64,000 bases of DNA from Geodermatophilus pulveris (GTDB taxonomy: Bacteria > Actinomycetota > Actinomycetes > Mycobacteriales > Geodermatophilaceae). The notes beneath the pieces are model-generated. The model was given only the letters and a program-made list of their open reading frames with translations, had not been told where the DNA came from and searched no databases. The translations under genes and the position numbers were made by a program. Below, in pieces: positions 17,043 to 25,855 of this stretch. Position 1 is the stretch's first letter; every line of letters starts with the position of its first letter. The DNA is taken from the NCBI RefSeq assembly GCF_900188375.1, contig NZ_FZOO01000002.1:62001-126000 (forward strand), written 5' to 3'.

Positions 17043-17747
17043 GTGACCGACCGCCCACCCCGCCGACCGGGCCCGCGCGCCTGGGCAGCGCTGGCCCTCG
17101 CCCTCGCCGCCGTGGCCGTCGTGGCCCTCGTGGTCGCGGTCACCGGGCAGCAGCGGGCCCCGCAGCCCCCGGCCGCCGCGGCGACGAGCGCTCCCGCCGC
17201 CCCGGACGCCGCGTCCCGGGACGCGGTCCCCGCGCCGGCCCCCGCGCCCGCCGCCCCGACCGGGGCCGCTCCCGCCGGGCCGGTCGCCGCCCCCGTGTCG
17301 CTGGAGATCCCGGCCATCGACGTCCGCAGCGACCTGCTGCGCCTGGGCGTGGACGGCGACGGCACCGTGCAGGTGCCGCCGCTGACCGCCGACGACCGGG
17401 CCGGGTGGTACGAGCGCGGCCCGGCGCCCGGCGCGGTGGGCCCGGCGGTGGTCCTCGGCCACGTCGACTCCGCCGAGTGGGGCCCCGGGGTGTTCTTCGA
17501 CCTCGGCGCGCTGCGGCCCGGGGACGAGGTCACGGTCACCGGCGAGGACGGCTCGGTCGCGGTGTTCGCCGTCGACCGCGTCGAGCGGCACCCCAAGGAC
17601 GACTTCCCGACCATCGCGGTCTACGGCAACACCGACGACGCCCAGCTGCGGCTGATCACCTGCGGCGGGGACTTCGACGGCGGGGCGGGCAGCTACGAGG
17701 ACAACGTGGTCGCCTTCGCCTCGCTGGTCGACACCCGGCGGGCCTGA
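17043..17747 (+). CDS. Class F-like sortase
   Basis: 234 residues. A membrane anchor (WAALALALAAVAVVALVVAV) is followed by an Ala/Pro linker to about residue 82 and the sortase beta-barrel. His140 (VVLGHVDS) and Cys207 (LRLITCGGDFD) are the catalytic pair. The Arg often seen right after CGGxFD is replaced by Gly (FDGGAGSYEDN), so catalytic competence deserves a check. The enzyme would attach surface proteins; the CHRD protein just upstream is the obvious substrate. GTG 17043 has GGAGG six bases upstream. Class assignment rests on size and the GHVDS and TCGG motifs. Confidence 0.85.
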   Translation: MTDRPPRRPGPRAWAALALALAAVAVVALVVAVTGQQRAPQPPAAAATSAPAAPDAASRDAVPAPAPAPAAPTGAAPAGPVAAPVSLEIPAIDVRSDLLRLGVDGDGTVQVPPLTADDRAGWYERGPAPGAVGPAVVLGHVDSAEWGPGVFFDLGALRPGDEVTVTGEDGSVAVFAVDRVERHPKDDFPTIAVYGNTDDAQLRLITCGGDFDGGAGSYEDNVVAFASLVDTRRA

Positions 17748-17784
17748 CCGGCGGCGGCGCGCCGTCTCCCTCCCGGCGGCCGCG

Positions 17785-18699
17785 TCAGTCGCGGCGGTAC
17801 GTGGGCCGGGCCCGGCGGGCGTGGTCGACGCAGGCGGCCACGAGGTCGTGCACGGCCGGCCGGGGGTCCCCGGCCCGCCACGCCACCGCGAGCTGCGCGG
17901 GGGCCAGGCCCGGCACCGGGCGCACCACGTACTCCGGGCGCCGGTAGATCTCCGCGTTGCCCGCCGCGATGAGGGCCACCCCGGTGCCCCGGCCCAGCGC
18001 CTCGACGACCTCCTCCGGCCCGTGGACGACGGCGGCGACCCGGGCCGGCCGCCCGCCCCGCGCGTCCTCGCCCAGCCAGAAGGCGCGCAGCGGGCCCGCG
18101 GACTCCGGCAGGGCGAGGAACGGCTCGTCGCGCAGGTCCTCCATCGTCACCTCCGACCGCGCGGCCAGCCGGTGCTGGGTGGGCAGGGCGACCATCCGGG
18201 GCTCAGTGAACAGCACCCGGGCCTGCAGCCGAGGGTCCTCGGGCAGCGGCAGCCAGCAGAATCCCACGTCGCTGTCGCCGGCGGCCAGGCCCACGGTGGG
18301 GTCGCCGAAGCGGGCCTGCCGCAGCTCCAGGCGCCAGTCCAGGTGACGCTCGCCGAAGGCCTCGCCGACCGCGGCCAGCAGGCCGCGCCCGACGCTGACC
18401 GACAGCCCGAGGACCAGCACCCGGGCGTCGGCGGCCACCACCTCGGCCAGGGCGGACCGGCCGGCGTCCCACTCGGCGACGACCGCGCGGGCGTGCGGCA
18501 GCAGCGCCCGGCCGGCGGCGGTGAGGGACACCCCGCCGGGGCCCCGGGCGAACGGCGGCGCCCGCACGGCCGCCTCCAGGGCGCGGATCTGCTTGCTCAG
18601 CGCCGGCTGGGAGACGAACATCCGCGCGGCCGCCCGGGTGACGTGCAGTTCGTCGGCCACGGCGAGGAAGTAGCGGAGGTCGCGCACGTGGACGTCCAT
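17785..18699 (-). CDS. LysR family transcriptional regulator
   Basis: 304 residues. The N-terminal winged HTH ([20 protein letters not shown] followed by [14 protein letters not shown]) is canonical for LysR. The remaining two-lobed effector-binding domain includes [18 protein letters not shown] and [15 protein letters not shown]. It lies tail-to-tail with the sortase gene. The frameshifted SDR gene is upstream on the same strand, only 54 bases away, so the two may be co-transcribed or functionally linked. The ligand is unknown. Confidence 0.92.
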   Translation of the reverse strand: MDVHVRDLRYFLAVADELHVTRAAARMFVSQPALSKQIRALEAAVRAPPFARGPGGVSLTAAGRALLPHARAVVAEWDAGRSALAEVVAADARVLVLGLSVSVGRGLLAAVGEAFGERHLDWRLELRQARFGDPTVGLAAGDSDVGFCWLPLPEDPRLQARVLFTEPRMVALPTQHRLAARSEVTMEDLRDEPFLALPESAGPLRAFWLGEDARGGRPARVAAVVHGPEEVVEALGRGTGVALIAAGNAEIYRRPEYVVRPVPGLAPAQLAVAWRAGDPRPAVHDLVAACVDHARRARPTYRRD

Positions 18700-18753
18700 G
18701 CGCGCCTGGGTACCACCGCCGCGACCGGGCCGACAGGTGCACGCCGGGGGCGC

Positions 18754-19459
18754 TCACCAGGGGATGGGCCGCCCGTCGCGGGTCAGGGTGCCGGTGGGCC
18801 CGTCGTCGGGCAGGTCGACGGCGTACAGCACGCCGGCCACGCCCTCGGCCACCGGCCGCCCGCCCGCCCGGGCCGCCCATGTCGGTGGCCACCCAGCCCG
18901 GGCAGACGGCGTTGACCAGCACGCCCCGGCCGGCCAGGTCGGCGGCCAGCTCGACGGTGAGCATGTCCAGCGCCGCCTTGGACACCGAGTACGCCGGGAC
19001 GCCGCCGGCCCCGCCGGTCTCCCCGAAGGAGCCCGCGCCGCTGGAGACCTTGACGATCCGCCCGCCGCGGGGCACCAGCGGGGCCAGCGCGATCGCCGTC
19101 CGCCACGCCCCGACCAGGTCGGTCTCCAGGGCCTCGCGCACCACGCGCAGGTCCGCCGTCACGGCGGACTGCCCGGTGTCGTAGTGCACGCCGGCGTTGT
19201 CCACCAGGACGTCGAGCCGGCCGGGCCCGGCCCGCAGCTCCGCGGCGAGGGCGTCGACGTCGTCCTGGAGGGTGACGTCCAGCCGGCGCACCAGCACGTC
19301 GCCGGCCAGGCCGCGGGCGGCCGCCCGCCCCCGCTCCACGTCCCGGGAGCCCAGCACCGTGCGCACCCCGCGCGCGGCCAGGACGCGCACCAGCTCCCGG
19401 CCGATGCCCCGGTCGCCGCCGGTCACGACGGCGACGCTGCCCTCGCCCGGGGCGCTCAC
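18754..19459 (-). pseudogene. SDR family oxidoreductase, frameshifted near the C-terminus
   Basis: The frame from GTG 19459 encodes a normal classical [26 protein letters not shown] (cofactor loop), [20 protein letters not shown] and YSVSKAAL (Ser-Tyr-Lys), then [15 protein letters not shown]. There a (GGGC)n run at 18858-18870 carries one 4-bp unit too many and the frame is lost. In the shifted frame the expected end is intact ([19 protein letters not shown] and DGRPIPW, stop at 18754-18756). It is either a recent inactivation, a reversible slippage site or an assembly error. The catalytic core is complete; only the last 33 or so residues are altered. Confidence 0.8.
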
Positions 19460-19596
19460 CGCCGCGTGCCGGACGTCGTGCACCGCACCCGGCCCACCTC
19501 CTCCTGCCCCTGCGACCTGCGGCACCCACCGTGACCCCCCGGCGCCGGCGGCGCCGATGACCGCTGCCATGACCGCCGGTCATGAGTGGTCATCGA

Positions 19597-19610
19597 CCGT
19601 TATCACCAAC
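19597..19610 (+). repeat. Dispersed 14-bp motif, copy 2
   Basis: CCGTTATCACCAAC, one change from the consensus. It lies in the gap between the SDR start and the small zinc-ribbon-like gene, 138 bases upstream of the SDR start. Confidence 0.75.
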
Positions 19611-19666
19611 TCGGCAACCGACCGGTCACCACCGCCGGACGGCCACGACCGGGGGACCCGGCCGCC

Positions 19667-19870
19667 TCAGCCGGGCGCGCGGGCGGCGCACTCCGGGCAG
19701 GGCGCCGCCGAGCCCAGGCCGCGCCGCCCGGCCCAGCTGCCCTGGACCACGCCCACCGGGGTGCCGCAGACGGCCACCCAGGGCGGCGGCCCGTCGGCGG
19801 CCTCCCGGGGGACGGCGTGGGCCGCCCCGCCGTCCTGGTCGCGGCCGGCGGCGTGCTGGGCGGAGCTCAC
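19667..19870 (-). CDS. Small Cys-containing protein (67 aa), possible zinc ribbon
   Basis: 67 residues from GTG 19870. The end has VAVCGTPVGVVQGSW and APCPECAARAPG, so three cysteines (C...CxxC) could bind zinc. The N-terminal half is His/Arg-rich and ends in PREAADGPPPW. Short actinobacterial proteins with this layout are common and uncharacterised. The frame runs further upstream, but that part overlaps the leader of the DUF1918 gene and looks non-coding. Confidence 0.5.
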   Translation of the reverse strand: MSSAQHAAGRDQDGGAAHAVPREAADGPPPWVAVCGTPVGVVQGSWAGRRGLGSAAPCPECAARAPG

Positions 19871-19971
19871 GCGCCCAGCATGGCGGCGGCCCGCGGTCCC
19901 TTGATCGGTGCCCCTCCCCGGGAGCAGGCTGTGACCCACGACACACGAACGGACAGGCCCAGGAGGTCGTC

Positions 19972-20172
19972 GTGCAGGCACGCGTCGGGGATCGGATCGT
20001 CGTCCGGTCCACCCACCAGGGGGAAGCCGAGCGCACCGGCAGGGTGCTCGAGGTCAGGGGAGCGGACGGCGGGCCGCCCTACGTGGTCCGGTGGGACCCC
20101 GACGGGCACACCGGGGTCTTCCACCCGGCGGCGGGCACCTGCGCCGTCGTCCCCGAGCCGGCGAACGGCTGA
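19972..20172 (+). CDS. DUF1918 family small protein
   Basis: 66 residues. VGDRIVVRSTHQGEAERTGRVLEV and PPYVVRWDPDGHTGVFHPA give the DUF1918 signature, an SH3-like beta barrel of unknown role common in actinobacteria. The start is GTG 19972 with a strong AGGAGG five bases upstream. The EF-G-like gene follows after five bases, so the two probably share a transcript. Confidence 0.85.
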   Translation: MQARVGDRIVVRSTHQGEAERTGRVLEVRGADGGPPYVVRWDPDGHTGVFHPAAGTCAVVPEPANG

Positions 20173-20177
20173 GCGGC

Positions 20178-22265
20178 GTGGGCAGGGAGACCCCCGCCGC
20201 ACCCGCCCCGCGGCCGGCCGCGCAGGTGCGCAACGTGGCCCTGGTGGGCCACGCGGCCGCGGGGAAGACCACCCTCGCCGAGGCGCTGCTGGTCGCCACC
20301 GGCGCCCTGGCCCGCGCCGGCCGGGTCGAGGACGGCACCACCTGCCTGGACAGCGAGGAGGTGGAGGTCCGCCAGCAGCGCTCGGTGTCCCTCGGCGTGG
20401 CCACCGTGGAGCACGCCGGCCACCGCATCACCCTGCTGGACACCCCGGGCTCGCCGGACTTCGTCGGCGAGCTGCGGGCCGGCCTGCGCGCCGCGGACGC
20501 CGCCCTGTTCGTCGTCTCCGCGGCCGGCGGGGTGGACGCCACCACCGTGCAGCTGTGGGAGGAGTGCGCCGCGGTCGGCATGCCGCGCGCGGTCGTGGTC
20601 ACCCAGCTGGACCGCCCGCGCGCCGACGTCGAGGACGCCGTCCGCTCCTGCCGCACCGCGCTCGGCGACGGCGTGGCGCCGCTGCACCTGGTCCGGCGCG
20701 GCCCGGACGGCGCGGTCACCGGCCTGGTCTCCCTGCTGGAGCCGCACCCGGGCACCGGGTGGGAGGCGGGGGAGCAGGAAGCCGACCGGCTCCGCGCCGA
20801 GCTCATCGAGGGGATCATCGGCGAGAGCGAGGACGAGACCCTCATGGACCGCTACCTGGGCGGTGAGGAGCTCTCCGTCGCCGACCTGGTCGCGGACCTG
20901 GAGACCGCGGTGGCGCGCGGCCACTTCCACCCCGTGCTGTGCGTGGCCCCGCTGACCGGCGTCGGGGTGCCCGAGCTGCTCGACCTGCTGGTCGCGGCCT
21001 TCCCGTGCCCGATGGAGCACGGCTGCCCGCCGGTCACCCGCCCCGACGGGTCGCCCGCGCCCCCGCTGTCCTGCGACCCCGACGGGCCGCTGGTCGCCGA
21101 GGTGGTCAAGACCACCACCGACCCCTACGTGGGCCGGGTCTCGCTGGTGCGCGTCTTCTCCGGCACGCTGCGCCCGGACACCCCCGTGCACGTCTCCGGG
21201 CACGGCCTGGCCGACCGGGGGCACCCCGACCACGACACCGACGAGCGGATCGGCGCGGTGTCCTCCCCGCTGGGCCCGGTGCTGCGCCCGGTCGCCGCCT
21301 GCCCGGCGGGGGACGTCTGCGCCGTCGCCCGGCTGACCACCGCCGAGACCGGGGACACCCTCTCCCCGCCGTCGGACCCGCGGCTGGTGCCGCCCTGGGA
21401 CCTCCCCACCCCGCAGCTGCCGGTGGCGCTCGAGGCGGTGTCCCGGGCCGACGAGGACCGGCTGGCCACCGCGCTGTCCCGGCTGGTCGCCGAGGACCCC
21501 ACCGTCCGGCTGGAGCGCCGGCCCGACACCGGGCAGCTGCTGCTGTGGTGCGTCGGCGACGCGCACGCCGAGGTGCTGCTCGAGCGGCTGCGCACCCGGC
21601 ACGGGGTCGCGGTCACCACCGTGCCGGTGCGGGTGCCCATGGTGGAGACCCTCGCCGGGCCGGCGCGGGTCACCGGCCGGCTGGTCAAGCAGTCCGGCGG
21701 GCACGGCCAGTACGCCGTCGTGGTGGTCGAGGCCGAGCCGGGGGAGCCGGGCTCGGGCATCGTCTTCGCCCAGCGCATCGTCGGGGGCACCGTGCCCAGC
21801 CAGTACCACGGCAGCGTGGAGAAGGGCATCCGCGCGCAGGCGGCCAAGGGCGTCTCCGGCGACCGGCCGCTGGTCGACGCCCGGTTCACCCTGGTCGACG
21901 GCAAGGCGCACTCGGTGGACTCCTCGGACGCGGCGTTCCAGGCCGCGGGCGCGCTCGCCGTCCGCGAGGCCGCCGCCGCGGCCGGCACCCGGGTGCTCGA
22001 GCCGTGGTGCGCGGTGGCCGTGGTGGTGCCGGGGGAGTACGTCGGGGCGGTGATGAGCGACCTGTCCGGGCGGCGGGCGCGGGTCACCGGCAGCGACGCC
22101 GACCCCGAGCGCGACCGGACGACGGTGCACGCCGAGGTGCCCGAGGTGGAGCTGCTCGCCTACGCCGGGGCGCTGCGCTCGGTCTCCCACGGCACCGGGT
22201 CCTTCACCCGCCGCCCGCTGGGCCACGAGCCGGCGCCGGCGTCGCTGGCCGCCGTCCCCGCCTAG
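20178..22265 (+). CDS. Elongation factor G-like GTPase (FusA2 type)
   Basis: 695 residues with EF-G domain order. VALVGHAAAGKTTLAEALL is the P-loop and ITLLDTPGSPDF the G3 motif. The G4 position reads TQLDRPRAD instead of NKxD, so base recognition may differ. Domain II (VAEVVKTTTDPYVGRVSLVRVFSG) and domains III-V (GGHGQYAVVVVEAEP; EKGIRAQAAKG; VMSDLSGRRARV) follow. It is not the housekeeping fusA, which sits with tufA and str genes; it resembles the second EF-G-like protein of mycobacteria (Rv0120c), of unclear role. Start GTG 20178 gives no strong Shine-Dalgarno and probably relies on coupling to the gene five bases before. Confidence 0.85.
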   Translation: MGRETPAAPAPRPAAQVRNVALVGHAAAGKTTLAEALLVATGALARAGRVEDGTTCLDSEEVEVRQQRSVSLGVATVEHAGHRITLLDTPGSPDFVGELRAGLRAADAALFVVSAAGGVDATTVQLWEECAAVGMPRAVVVTQLDRPRADVEDAVRSCRTALGDGVAPLHLVRRGPDGAVTGLVSLLEPHPGTGWEAGEQEADRLRAELIEGIIGESEDETLMDRYLGGEELSVADLVADLETAVARGHFHPVLCVAPLTGVGVPELLDLLVAAFPCPMEHGCPPVTRPDGSPAPPLSCDPDGPLVAEVVKTTTDPYVGRVSLVRVFSGTLRPDTPVHVSGHGLADRGHPDHDTDERIGAVSSPLGPVLRPVAACPAGDVCAVARLTTAETGDTLSPPSDPRLVPPWDLPTPQLPVALEAVSRADEDRLATALSRLVAEDPTVRLERRPDTGQLLLWCVGDAHAEVLLERLRTRHGVAVTTVPVRVPMVETLAGPARVTGRLVKQSGGHGQYAVVVVEAEPGEPGSGIVFAQRIVGGTVPSQYHGSVEKGIRAQAAKGVSGDRPLVDARFTLVDGKAHSVDSSDAAFQAAGALAVREAAAAAGTRVLEPWCAVAVVVPGEYVGAVMSDLSGRRARVTGSDADPERDRTTVHAEVPEVELLAYAGALRSVSHGTGSFTRRPLGHEPAPASLAAVPA

Positions 22266-22361
22266 CGGCTCGCGCCGGGCTCGCCGCGGGCCGCGACCGG
22301 GAGGGCGACGGGGGTCCGTCGACTAGCCTCGGAGGCGGTGTCCAGCGGGTGCGGAGGTGTC

Positions 22362-23021
22362 GTGACGTCGTCCAACGGGCCGTCGGCCGCGGCCTCGGCC
22401 CGGCCAGGGGCGGGCGGGTCCCGCCGGTCGGTCACCGCGGACCGCAACGACCTGCCCGACCGGGTCTGGACGGTGCCCAACGCCCTGTCGGTGCTGCGGC
22501 TGCTCGGCGTCCCGCTGTTCCTGTGGCTGCTGCTCGGGCCGGAGGCCGACGGCTGGGCCGTCCTGGTGCTCATGGTCGCCGGCGCCACCGACTGGCTCGA
22601 CGGCGTGCTGGCCCGCGCCTTCGGCCAGTCCAGCCGGCTCGGGGCGCTGCTCGACCCGGCCGCCGACCGCCTCTACATCGTCGCCACGCTGGTCGCCTTC
22701 GTGCTGCGCGACGTCGTCCCGCTGTGGGTGGTCGCCGTCCTGCTCGGCCGCGAGCTGGTGCTCGGCCTGGCCCTGCTGGTGCTGCGCGTGCACGGCTGGC
22801 CGCCGCTGCAGGTCCACTACCTGGGCAAGGCGGCCACCTTCGGCCTGCTCTACGCCTTCCCGCTGCTGCTGCTGGCCGACGGCGAGGGCCCGGTGGCCGC
22901 CGTGGTCACGCCGATCGGCTACGCCTTCGCCATCTGGGGCGGGGTCCTCTACGTCCTGGCCGGGGTCCTCTACGTCGTGCAGGCCGCCGCCATCGTGAGC
23001 GCGGAGCGGGCCGCCCGGTGA
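22362..23021 (+). CDS. CDP-alcohol phosphatidyltransferase (PgsA2-like)
   Basis: 219 residues with about six membrane helices. DWLDGVLARAFGQSSRLGALLDPAAD contains the DGxxAR-x8-GxxxDxxxD motif that binds CDP-diacylglycerol and metal. M. tuberculosis pgsA2 (Rv1822) sits at the equivalent position upstream of the same DUF881/SBP/gcvH/garA block. The phospholipid product (phosphatidylglycerol phosphate or cardiolipin) is not determined. GTG 22362 has GGAGG at correct spacing; GTG 22338 in the same frame is too close to its own GGAGG. The stop overlaps the next start (GTGA). Confidence 0.88.
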   Translation: MTSSNGPSAAASARPGAGGSRRSVTADRNDLPDRVWTVPNALSVLRLLGVPLFLWLLLGPEADGWAVLVLMVAGATDWLDGVLARAFGQSSRLGALLDPAADRLYIVATLVAFVLRDVVPLWVVAVLLGRELVLGLALLVLRVHGWPPLQVHYLGKAATFGLLYAFPLLLLADGEGPVAAVVTPIGYAFAIWGGVLYVLAGVLYVVQAAAIVSAERAAR

Positions 23022-23938
23022 CGGCCGTGCCGCTCGGGGGAGGACCCCGCTCGCTGGGCGCCTCGCTGCTGGACCAGGTGCTGGCCGAGACCCTCGACCC
23101 GGCCTACGCCGCGGCCGCCCGCGACCGGGCGGCGCGCGCCGCGGGGACCGGTCCCGGCCCATCGCCGCGGCGCGGCGGCCAGGTCGCCGTCGCGGCGGTG
23201 ATGGTCGTCGCCGGCCTGCTCGCCGCGGTCACCTACACCCAGGCCGCCGCCGGCGCCCAGGGCCGCGAGCAGGTGCGCGCGGCGCTGGTCGGGGACATCC
23301 AGCGGGAGTCCGAGGCCACCGACGCCCTCGCCGCCGAGCTGGCGGCCGCCCGCGCCGAGCTGACCGCCGCCCGGGACGACGCGCTGGCCGCCAGCGCCGT
23401 CGGCACGCGGGCGCTGGACCGGCTCGACGCCGCCGAGGAGGCCGCCGGCGTGCGGCCGGTGACCGGCCCCGGGCTGCTGGTCACCCTCGCCGACGCCGAG
23501 CCCGACGCCGACGCCGACCCGGTCGGGGGGACGGCGGAGCCCGACCCGCGCGGCCTGGTGCGCGACGGCGACCTGCAGCTGGTGGTCAACGCCCTGTGGG
23601 CCGCCGGCGCCGAGGCGGTCGCCATCGACGGCCAGCGGCTGGGCCCCACCTCGGCGATCCGGTTCGCCGGCGAGGCGGTCCTCGTGGACTTCCGGCCGGT
23701 GACCAACCCCTACCTGGTCAGCGCGGTCGGCGACCCCGCGACGCTGCGCGAGCGGTTCCTGACCAGCCCGGAGGTCGGCGCCCTCGCCGCCATCTCGGAG
23801 TCCTTCGGACTGCGCTTCGAGTTCGCCCAGGAGGACGAGCTGTCCCTGCCCGCCGCCAGCCCGCCCGAGCTCCGCTCCGCCGCCCCGCCGTCCGGCGCCA
23901 CGCCCGGCGCCGTCCCCGAGCCGGCACCGGGGGGCTGA
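23018..23938 (+). CDS. DUF881 family protein (first copy)
   Basis: 306 residues. A membrane anchor (VAVAAVMVVAGLLAAVTYTQ) at about residues 48-67 is followed by a coiled-coil segment (DALAAELAAARAELTAARDDA) and the DUF881 globular domain: GPGLLVTLADAE; LQLVVNALWAAGAEAVAIDGQRL; NPYLVSAVGDP. It matches the position of Rv1823. The paired DUF881-SBP-DUF881 arrangement suggests an envelope or division-linked complex, but no function is proven. The low-complexity tail is Pro/Ala rich. Confidence 0.85.
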   Translation: MTAVPLGGGPRSLGASLLDQVLAETLDPAYAAAARDRAARAAGTGPGPSPRRGGQVAVAAVMVVAGLLAAVTYTQAAAGAQGREQVRAALVGDIQRESEATDALAAELAAARAELTAARDDALAASAVGTRALDRLDAAEEAAGVRPVTGPGLLVTLADAEPDADADPVGGTAEPDPRGLVRDGDLQLVVNALWAAGAEAVAIDGQRLGPTSAIRFAGEAVLVDFRPVTNPYLVSAVGDPATLRERFLTSPEVGALAAISESFGLRFEFAQEDELSLPAASPPELRSAAPPSGATPGAVPEPAPGG

Positions 23939-23941
23939 GCC

Positions 23942-24274
23942 GTGATCCCGATCCTCGGCCTGGCCCTGGGCATCGTGCTGGGCCTGGTCCTCGAGCCGAC
24001 CGTGCCGCTGTGGCTGCAGCCCTACCTGCCGATCGCCGTCGTCGCCGCCCTCGACGCGGTCTTCGGCGGCTTCCGCGCCCGGCTGGACGGGATCTTCGAC
24101 GCCAAGGTGTTCGTCATCTCGTTCGTGTCCAACGTGGTCGTCGCCGCCCTGGTGGTGTTCCTCGGCGACCAGCTCGGCGTGGGCGCCCAGCTGTCCACCG
24201 CGGTCGTCGTCGTCCTCGGCATCCGCATCTTCGGCAACGCCGCGGCCATCCGCCGGCACGTGTTCCGGGCGTGA
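23942..24274 (+). CDS. Small basic family protein (SBP, DUF1290)
   Basis: 110 residues, nearly all hydrophobic: VIPILGLALGIVLGLVLEP; YLPIAVVAALDAVFGGFRARLDG; FDAKVFVISFVSNVVVAALVVFLGDQLG; VVVVLGIRIFGNAAAIRRH. This is the four-segment SBP pattern and the equivalent of Rv1824. It sits three bases after the first DUF881 gene and overlaps the second by four bases (GTGA), so the three are one translation unit. Confidence 0.9.
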   Translation: MIPILGLALGIVLGLVLEPTVPLWLQPYLPIAVVAALDAVFGGFRARLDGIFDAKVFVISFVSNVVVAALVVFLGDQLGVGAQLSTAVVVVLGIRIFGNAAAIRRHVFRA

Positions 24275-25125
24275 CCGGGCAGCGGCCGGGAGCGGGACCC
24301 GGTGAGCCGGTGGCCGGCGACGTCCACCCGGGGGACGACGCCCCCGACCTGCCGGCCGCCGACGCCCCTGCCGCGGACCCCGGCACGCCCGCGGCCGCGG
24401 ACCCCCCCGCCGCGGAGGGGCCCCGGGCGCGGCGGCGCCGCGGCCGCGACCCGCTGGCCGCCGCCCTGATCGGTGTCCTCACCCTGCTGCTCGGCTTCGC
24501 CTTCGCCGTGCAGGTGCGCACCACGGGCACCGGCGAGGACTACTCGACCCTCCGCGAGGAGGACCTCGTCCGCATCCTGGACACCCTCGACGCCCGCGAG
24601 GACCGGCTGCGCGAGGAGATCGCCGACCAGCGCTCCCGGCTGCGCGACCTGGCCAGCGACGACGGCCGCTCGGAGGCGGCGCTGGCCGAGACCCGGGAGC
24701 GCGCCGAGGCGCTGGGCATCCTCAACGGCACCGTCGCCGCCCAGGGCCCGGGGCTGGTGATGACCGTCCGCGACCCCGAGGGCCGGGTGCGGGTGGCCGA
24801 CCTGCTGGACGCCGTGCAGGAGCTGCGCGGCGCCGGCGCGGAGACGATGCAGATCGACGACGTCCGGGTCGGGGTGTCCACGGCGATCACCGGCGAGCCC
24901 GGGCAGCTGCGCGTCGACGGCGTCGAGGTGGAGAGCCCCTACGAGTACCGGGTGATCGGCTCCCCCCAGGACCTGGCGACGGCGATGGCCATCCCGGGCG
25001 GCGTGGTCGACCGGATCGGCCGGCAGGGCGGCAGCGTGGACATCGTGCAGTCCCCGGCCGTCGTCGTGGACGCGTTGCGGCAGCTGGACCGGCCTCAATA
25101 CGCTGCGCCCGGTGACGGCGACTGA
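24271..25125 (+). CDS. DUF881 family protein (second copy)
   Basis: 284 residues. An Ala/Pro/Asp-rich cytoplasmic head of about 60 residues, then a membrane helix (LAAALIGVLTLLLGFAFAVQV), a coiled coil (LDTLDAREDRLREEIADQRS) and the DUF881 domain (GPGLVMTVRDPEGRV; VQELRGAGAETMQIDDVRVG; SPYEYRVIGSPQDLATAM). Equivalent to Rv1825. The start GTG 24271 overlaps the SBP stop. Confidence 0.88.
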   Translation: MTGQRPGAGPGEPVAGDVHPGDDAPDLPAADAPAADPGTPAAADPPAAEGPRARRRRGRDPLAAALIGVLTLLLGFAFAVQVRTTGTGEDYSTLREEDLVRILDTLDAREDRLREEIADQRSRLRDLASDDGRSEAALAETRERAEALGILNGTVAAQGPGLVMTVRDPEGRVRVADLLDAVQELRGAGAETMQIDDVRVGVSTAITGEPGQLRVDGVEVESPYEYRVIGSPQDLATAMAIPGGVVDRIGRQGGSVDIVQSPAVVVDALRQLDRPQYAAPGDGD

Positions 25126-25176
25126 CGCCGCACCGCCGCACCCACCCACCCACCCCACCCCAGGAGACGACGCCGC

Positions 25177-25581
25177 ATGAGCACGCCCGACGACCGCCGC
25201 TACACCGAGCAGCACGAGTGGGCACAGCTGCAGCCGGGTGGGGGCGAGGGCGCCGTCGTGCGGGTCGGCATCACCGACCACGCCCAGGACGCGCTGGGTG
25301 ACATCGTCTTCGTGCAGCTGCCCGAGGTCGGCACGGAGGTCTCGCCGGGCAACCCCATCGGCGAGGTGGAGTCGACCAAGTCGGTGTCCGACGTCTACGC
25401 CCCGGTCGCCGGTGTCGTGGCCGCGGTCAACGAGGCCCTCACCGACGCGCCGGAGACCATCAACGGCGACCCCTACGGCGCCGGCTGGCTGGTCGAGATC
25501 ACCGTCCCCGGCGACGGCGCGGACCCCACGCAGGACCTGCTGGACGCCGCCGCCTACCAGGCCCTGGTCGACGCCGGCTGA
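25177..25581 (+). CDS. gcvH: Glycine cleavage system H protein
   Basis: 134 residues. RYTEQHEWAQLQ and VRVGITDHAQDALGDIVFVQLPEVG are the H-protein opening; lipoylated Lys68 is in GEVESTKSVSD; the end (INGDPYGAGWLVEI) is standard. H protein carries the aminomethyl group from GcvP to the T protein. gcvP is further down the same cluster; gcvT and gcvL are not in the window. ATG 25177 has AGGAG about seven bases upstream. Confidence 0.97.
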   Translation: MSTPDDRRYTEQHEWAQLQPGGGEGAVVRVGITDHAQDALGDIVFVQLPEVGTEVSPGNPIGEVESTKSVSDVYAPVAGVVAAVNEALTDAPETINGDPYGAGWLVEITVPGDGADPTQDLLDAAAYQALVDAG

Positions 25582-25855
25582 CCGGCGGCGCGGCGCCCGG
25601 CAGGGGCCACGACCGGCGCCCCGGGGGTCACTATGCTGCCCGCCGAGGCACCGCCGAGCCTCCCGGGCGACCGCGGAGCCTCACCCTGTACGTTCGGTTG
25701 ACCCTCGGGTCGGCCGACTGGTTCCATGACCCACGGCCCGCCGTGCACCCTGCGGCGACCGACCCGCGACGGGCCGTCCGGCCCGCCGTCCGGCGGCCGC
25801 CCGCAGCCGGACCCCCGTCCGCGGCGGTGCCACCCCTGCACCGGAGGAGACAGAC

